From Monarcha castaneiventris obscurior (lineage: Eukaryota; Chordata; Aves; Passeriformes; Monarchidae): a DNA stretch of 64,000 bases. Position numbers and translations under genes: made by a program. The stretch spans positions 13,516,001 to 13,580,000 of the forward strand of contig JAMPIT010000174.1 in NCBI GenBank assembly GCA_026261815.1, given 5' to 3'. Below, one piece after another: positions 61,806 through 64,000 of the stretch. Position 1 is the stretch's first letter, and each line of letters opens with the position of its first letter. The notes beneath the pieces are model-generated. The model was not told where the DNA came from, searched no databases, and worked only from the letters and a program-made list of their open reading frames with translations.

Positions 61806-64000
61806 TATTATTGTCCAATTTGTGTCTCACTGACCCAGTGTTAATGGAAAGCAATGCCATTTTCCATGCTAACAGGGATGTGGAGGAGGAAGGACGTGCA
61901 AGACTGCAAAGGGCTAAGCTGTTGCAGAAGAACAGAGGGAACAGTCAGTGCAAGGAAGCTGAGGGTGTACTATACATCCGGCCCAGTGGCAATTTATCTG
62001 GTGCTTTCTTACATTTCCACTCGGCTTCCTCTCCCGCCCCAACCCAGCTGCCCACCCTCTCACTGAATATCTGATTTCCCAGCTGCTAATCCTCACCCCA
62101 TCCACATCCCTGCTGAATGTGGTCTAGACAGTCTAATTGTATATAATCCTAGAGCTATATCAACACCCCACGCTAAACCCTGCAGTTCTGTGCACGCCAG
62201 GGATTCATTTGCACTCATATCTGCTGAACATTCAGAGCACGTCTCATTAGGGAGAACGTTGGGGATTAAAAGGTCGGGGTGAGGTGAAGACGAAGGTGCA
62301 TCCTTCCCAGTGTGGGGTAAACAACACTGCCTTGGACTGAGTTTTGCTTATGACGTGACAAATGTTGAAGGAAATCACAATGTTATCTCAGAGCACCTCG
62401 TTTTGTCCTTGCTCTGCTGCTGCTCTTTGCATCTCTCGCTCTCCTCCTCCTCCCCTGTGACCCAGCCGTGGGGACCTGTGCACATCTGAGTAGGGCACAA
62501 CTGTCTGCATCCTCTGCCTGCCTCGCACAGGAATCCAGTGTATTCTTCATGAGTACAGTTCAGTGCTGCCTTCTCGTTTCTGCTGCAGGACCTAGAAATC
62601 TCTTGAAATTACAACCCCTTTCCCCTTTTGTCTCCCTTCCCTTGCTAATGAGGGAGTCAGCCTCAGCAGGGCCCCCCGTAAGTGATGCTGCGAGACCCAA
62701 GCTGAAGGGCTGACCTCTGAAATGACACCCTGGCCTCTCTTGAACTACATAAGGTGCTGTGGGAGATTCTGGGAAAGGCTGTTGCGCTGTGAAGACCTGG
62801 CTGGTGTTTTTGCTTAACACAGGCTATTCTCTATCAGTCTCATGGGCTCATCAGCATGCAAGCTTCAAGTTTTGGAAAGTGTGAAAATGAGCTGGATGAA
62901 ATCAGGAATGGAACTTATCTGGCTTTGCAGTAGAGACAGGGGCCAGATGCTGAGAGGTTACTGGGAAAAGAGATGACAAGTTTTTTTATGTCAAGTGTTT
63001 ATCTTCAATTGCTCATAAACATTCTTTGTCAGGAGAGGACGGGTGGGGAAGAACAACATCTTTTTCTACGATTTGAAGCCTCAGAGATACATTCTTGCTA
63101 TGGCAAACACCCTTGCAAGTTCCAACAGCCACATGCCCCAAGGAAGCACTGGAGCAAGTGGGAGAGTTCCTTGGCAGACCGTGTTGAGGTGTCACACTGG
63201 CTGCCAGTATCCTGCAGCCCTTAAAGACTGAGGGGAACATCATGGGAGCCAGGGGGAAAGGGCAGAGAGGGGACAACCTTGCCTTGGGACTGGGCTCTTT
63301 GGGGTGTGACAGGGAAGGTGTTGGAGTCAGGGGATGAACTTTTAGGGTCCTGTTCATAGCAGGAAAAACTCAAACGTGGCTCTTTCTACAGAGACGACAT
63401 TCTGAGGGAGATTTATGAAGCAGAAAGAAGTGGGCAATAAGGGGACTCAGTAGAACTGACCTACAGCTCAGTGTGAAAGGACAGCCAGTGCATACCTGTG
63501 AAGGAGCCAGCTCCTTCCACTGACATGCCCAGCTAATGAAATACCCCTCGTGAGGCCAGGTTCCATTGTTTTTCCTTCCCTTCACTGACTTCCTTTTTGC
63601 CCTTTCCTTTTCTCTTTACTATACCCAAAGCAAACACTGCTCAGACTGCTGCCCTGACACAGCAAGTCAGGCTGGGTTCAACAGCAGTCCATGTTTTCAA
63701 AGCTCCACCAGATGAAGTGTGAAGGACTTCCAGCCCTGCTTGCAGGCTGACTCCCCGAGGGGTCAGCGGCTGGGGCACAGAGCAACGTGTTTCCTGCCCT
63801 GCAGCAGCAAATGAGAGGTGGATGGAGGAAACAGATGTGGAAAATCCACCTCCCCCCTGCAGCCTGTCTTTCAGAAGCTGCAAAAAGCAGATTTGGGCTC
63901 TTCTTCCGTGTGGTGGTAATGACTGCTCAGTTTTGCTAATGGAAAAGGGCTGCTGATTCTGGCAGTGGGGTTATCATGCTGCCATGCAAACACGCAAGGC

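Larger units (their letters stand above)
53510..64000 (+). other. Probable intron continuing past the window
   Basis: No further coding exon with both splice sites was recognised. It contains the CR1 pieces listed separately. The stretches 53,510-55,494, 55,641-59,289, 59,346-61,694 and 61,806-64,000 show nothing firm. A mildly CpG-bearing patch at 62,180-62,480, ending in a pyrimidine-rich run, could be a regulatory element or an alternative first exon of the short isoform. Confidence 0.4.

Noticed and set aside
1..64000. Endogenous retrovirus, CRISPR array, tRNA or rRNA genes
   Set aside because: No paired long terminal repeats, regular spaced repeats or cloverleaf-like sequences were noticed on either strand.

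Overview
This looks like ordinary vertebrate nuclear DNA, most likely from a bird. Short, 5'-truncated CR1 retrotransposon tails are scattered in both orientations, several with the typical tail of an ATTCTATG-like repeat. There are a few very old MIR-like SINE remnants, one CpG island, and long, CpG-poor non-coding stretches. I see no bacterial features, no CRISPR array, no tRNA or rRNA, and no intact mobile element. Almost all open frames are chance frames with no ATG, splice or homology support.

Layout. (1) 1-760: a CpG island with the first two coding exons of HSPA14 (HSP70-like protein of the ribosome-associated chaperone system) on the minus strand. Exon 1 is 413-469 and exon 2 is 101-181; the gene runs off the left edge. 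Intron 1 is only 231 bp and mostly consists of three copies of a 52-bp minisatellite. Upstream of the start codon lie two CCAAT boxes, a CRE half-site and an E2F-type site. (2) 760-23,700: intergenic DNA with CR1 copies, one carrying a roughly 60-bp internal inversion and one interrupted by a second CR1. It also holds MIR remnants, an (ATCT)-type microsatellite and a possible CTCF site near 3,760. (3) 23,700-24,705: a locally CpG-bearing stretch, then a plus-strand coding exon ending in a consensus splice donor in phase 0. (4) 24,706-53,430: a probable 28.7-kb intron. (5) 53,431-53,509: a short acidic coding exon, phase-compatible with the previous one. (6) 53,510-64,000: probable next intron, running off the right edge.

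Synteny helps name the plus-strand gene. In human 10p13 the order is FAM107B, CDNF, HSPA14, with CDNF head-to-head with HSPA14. The two plus-strand exons fit the N-terminal exons of a long FAM107B isoform, whose shared C-terminal exons would lie beyond the window. That name is an inference. I did not recognise any CDNF exon between HSPA14 and the plus-strand gene. This is a by-eye result and needs a translated search. I found no convincing undescribed biological system here; the notable points concern genome structure and regulation.
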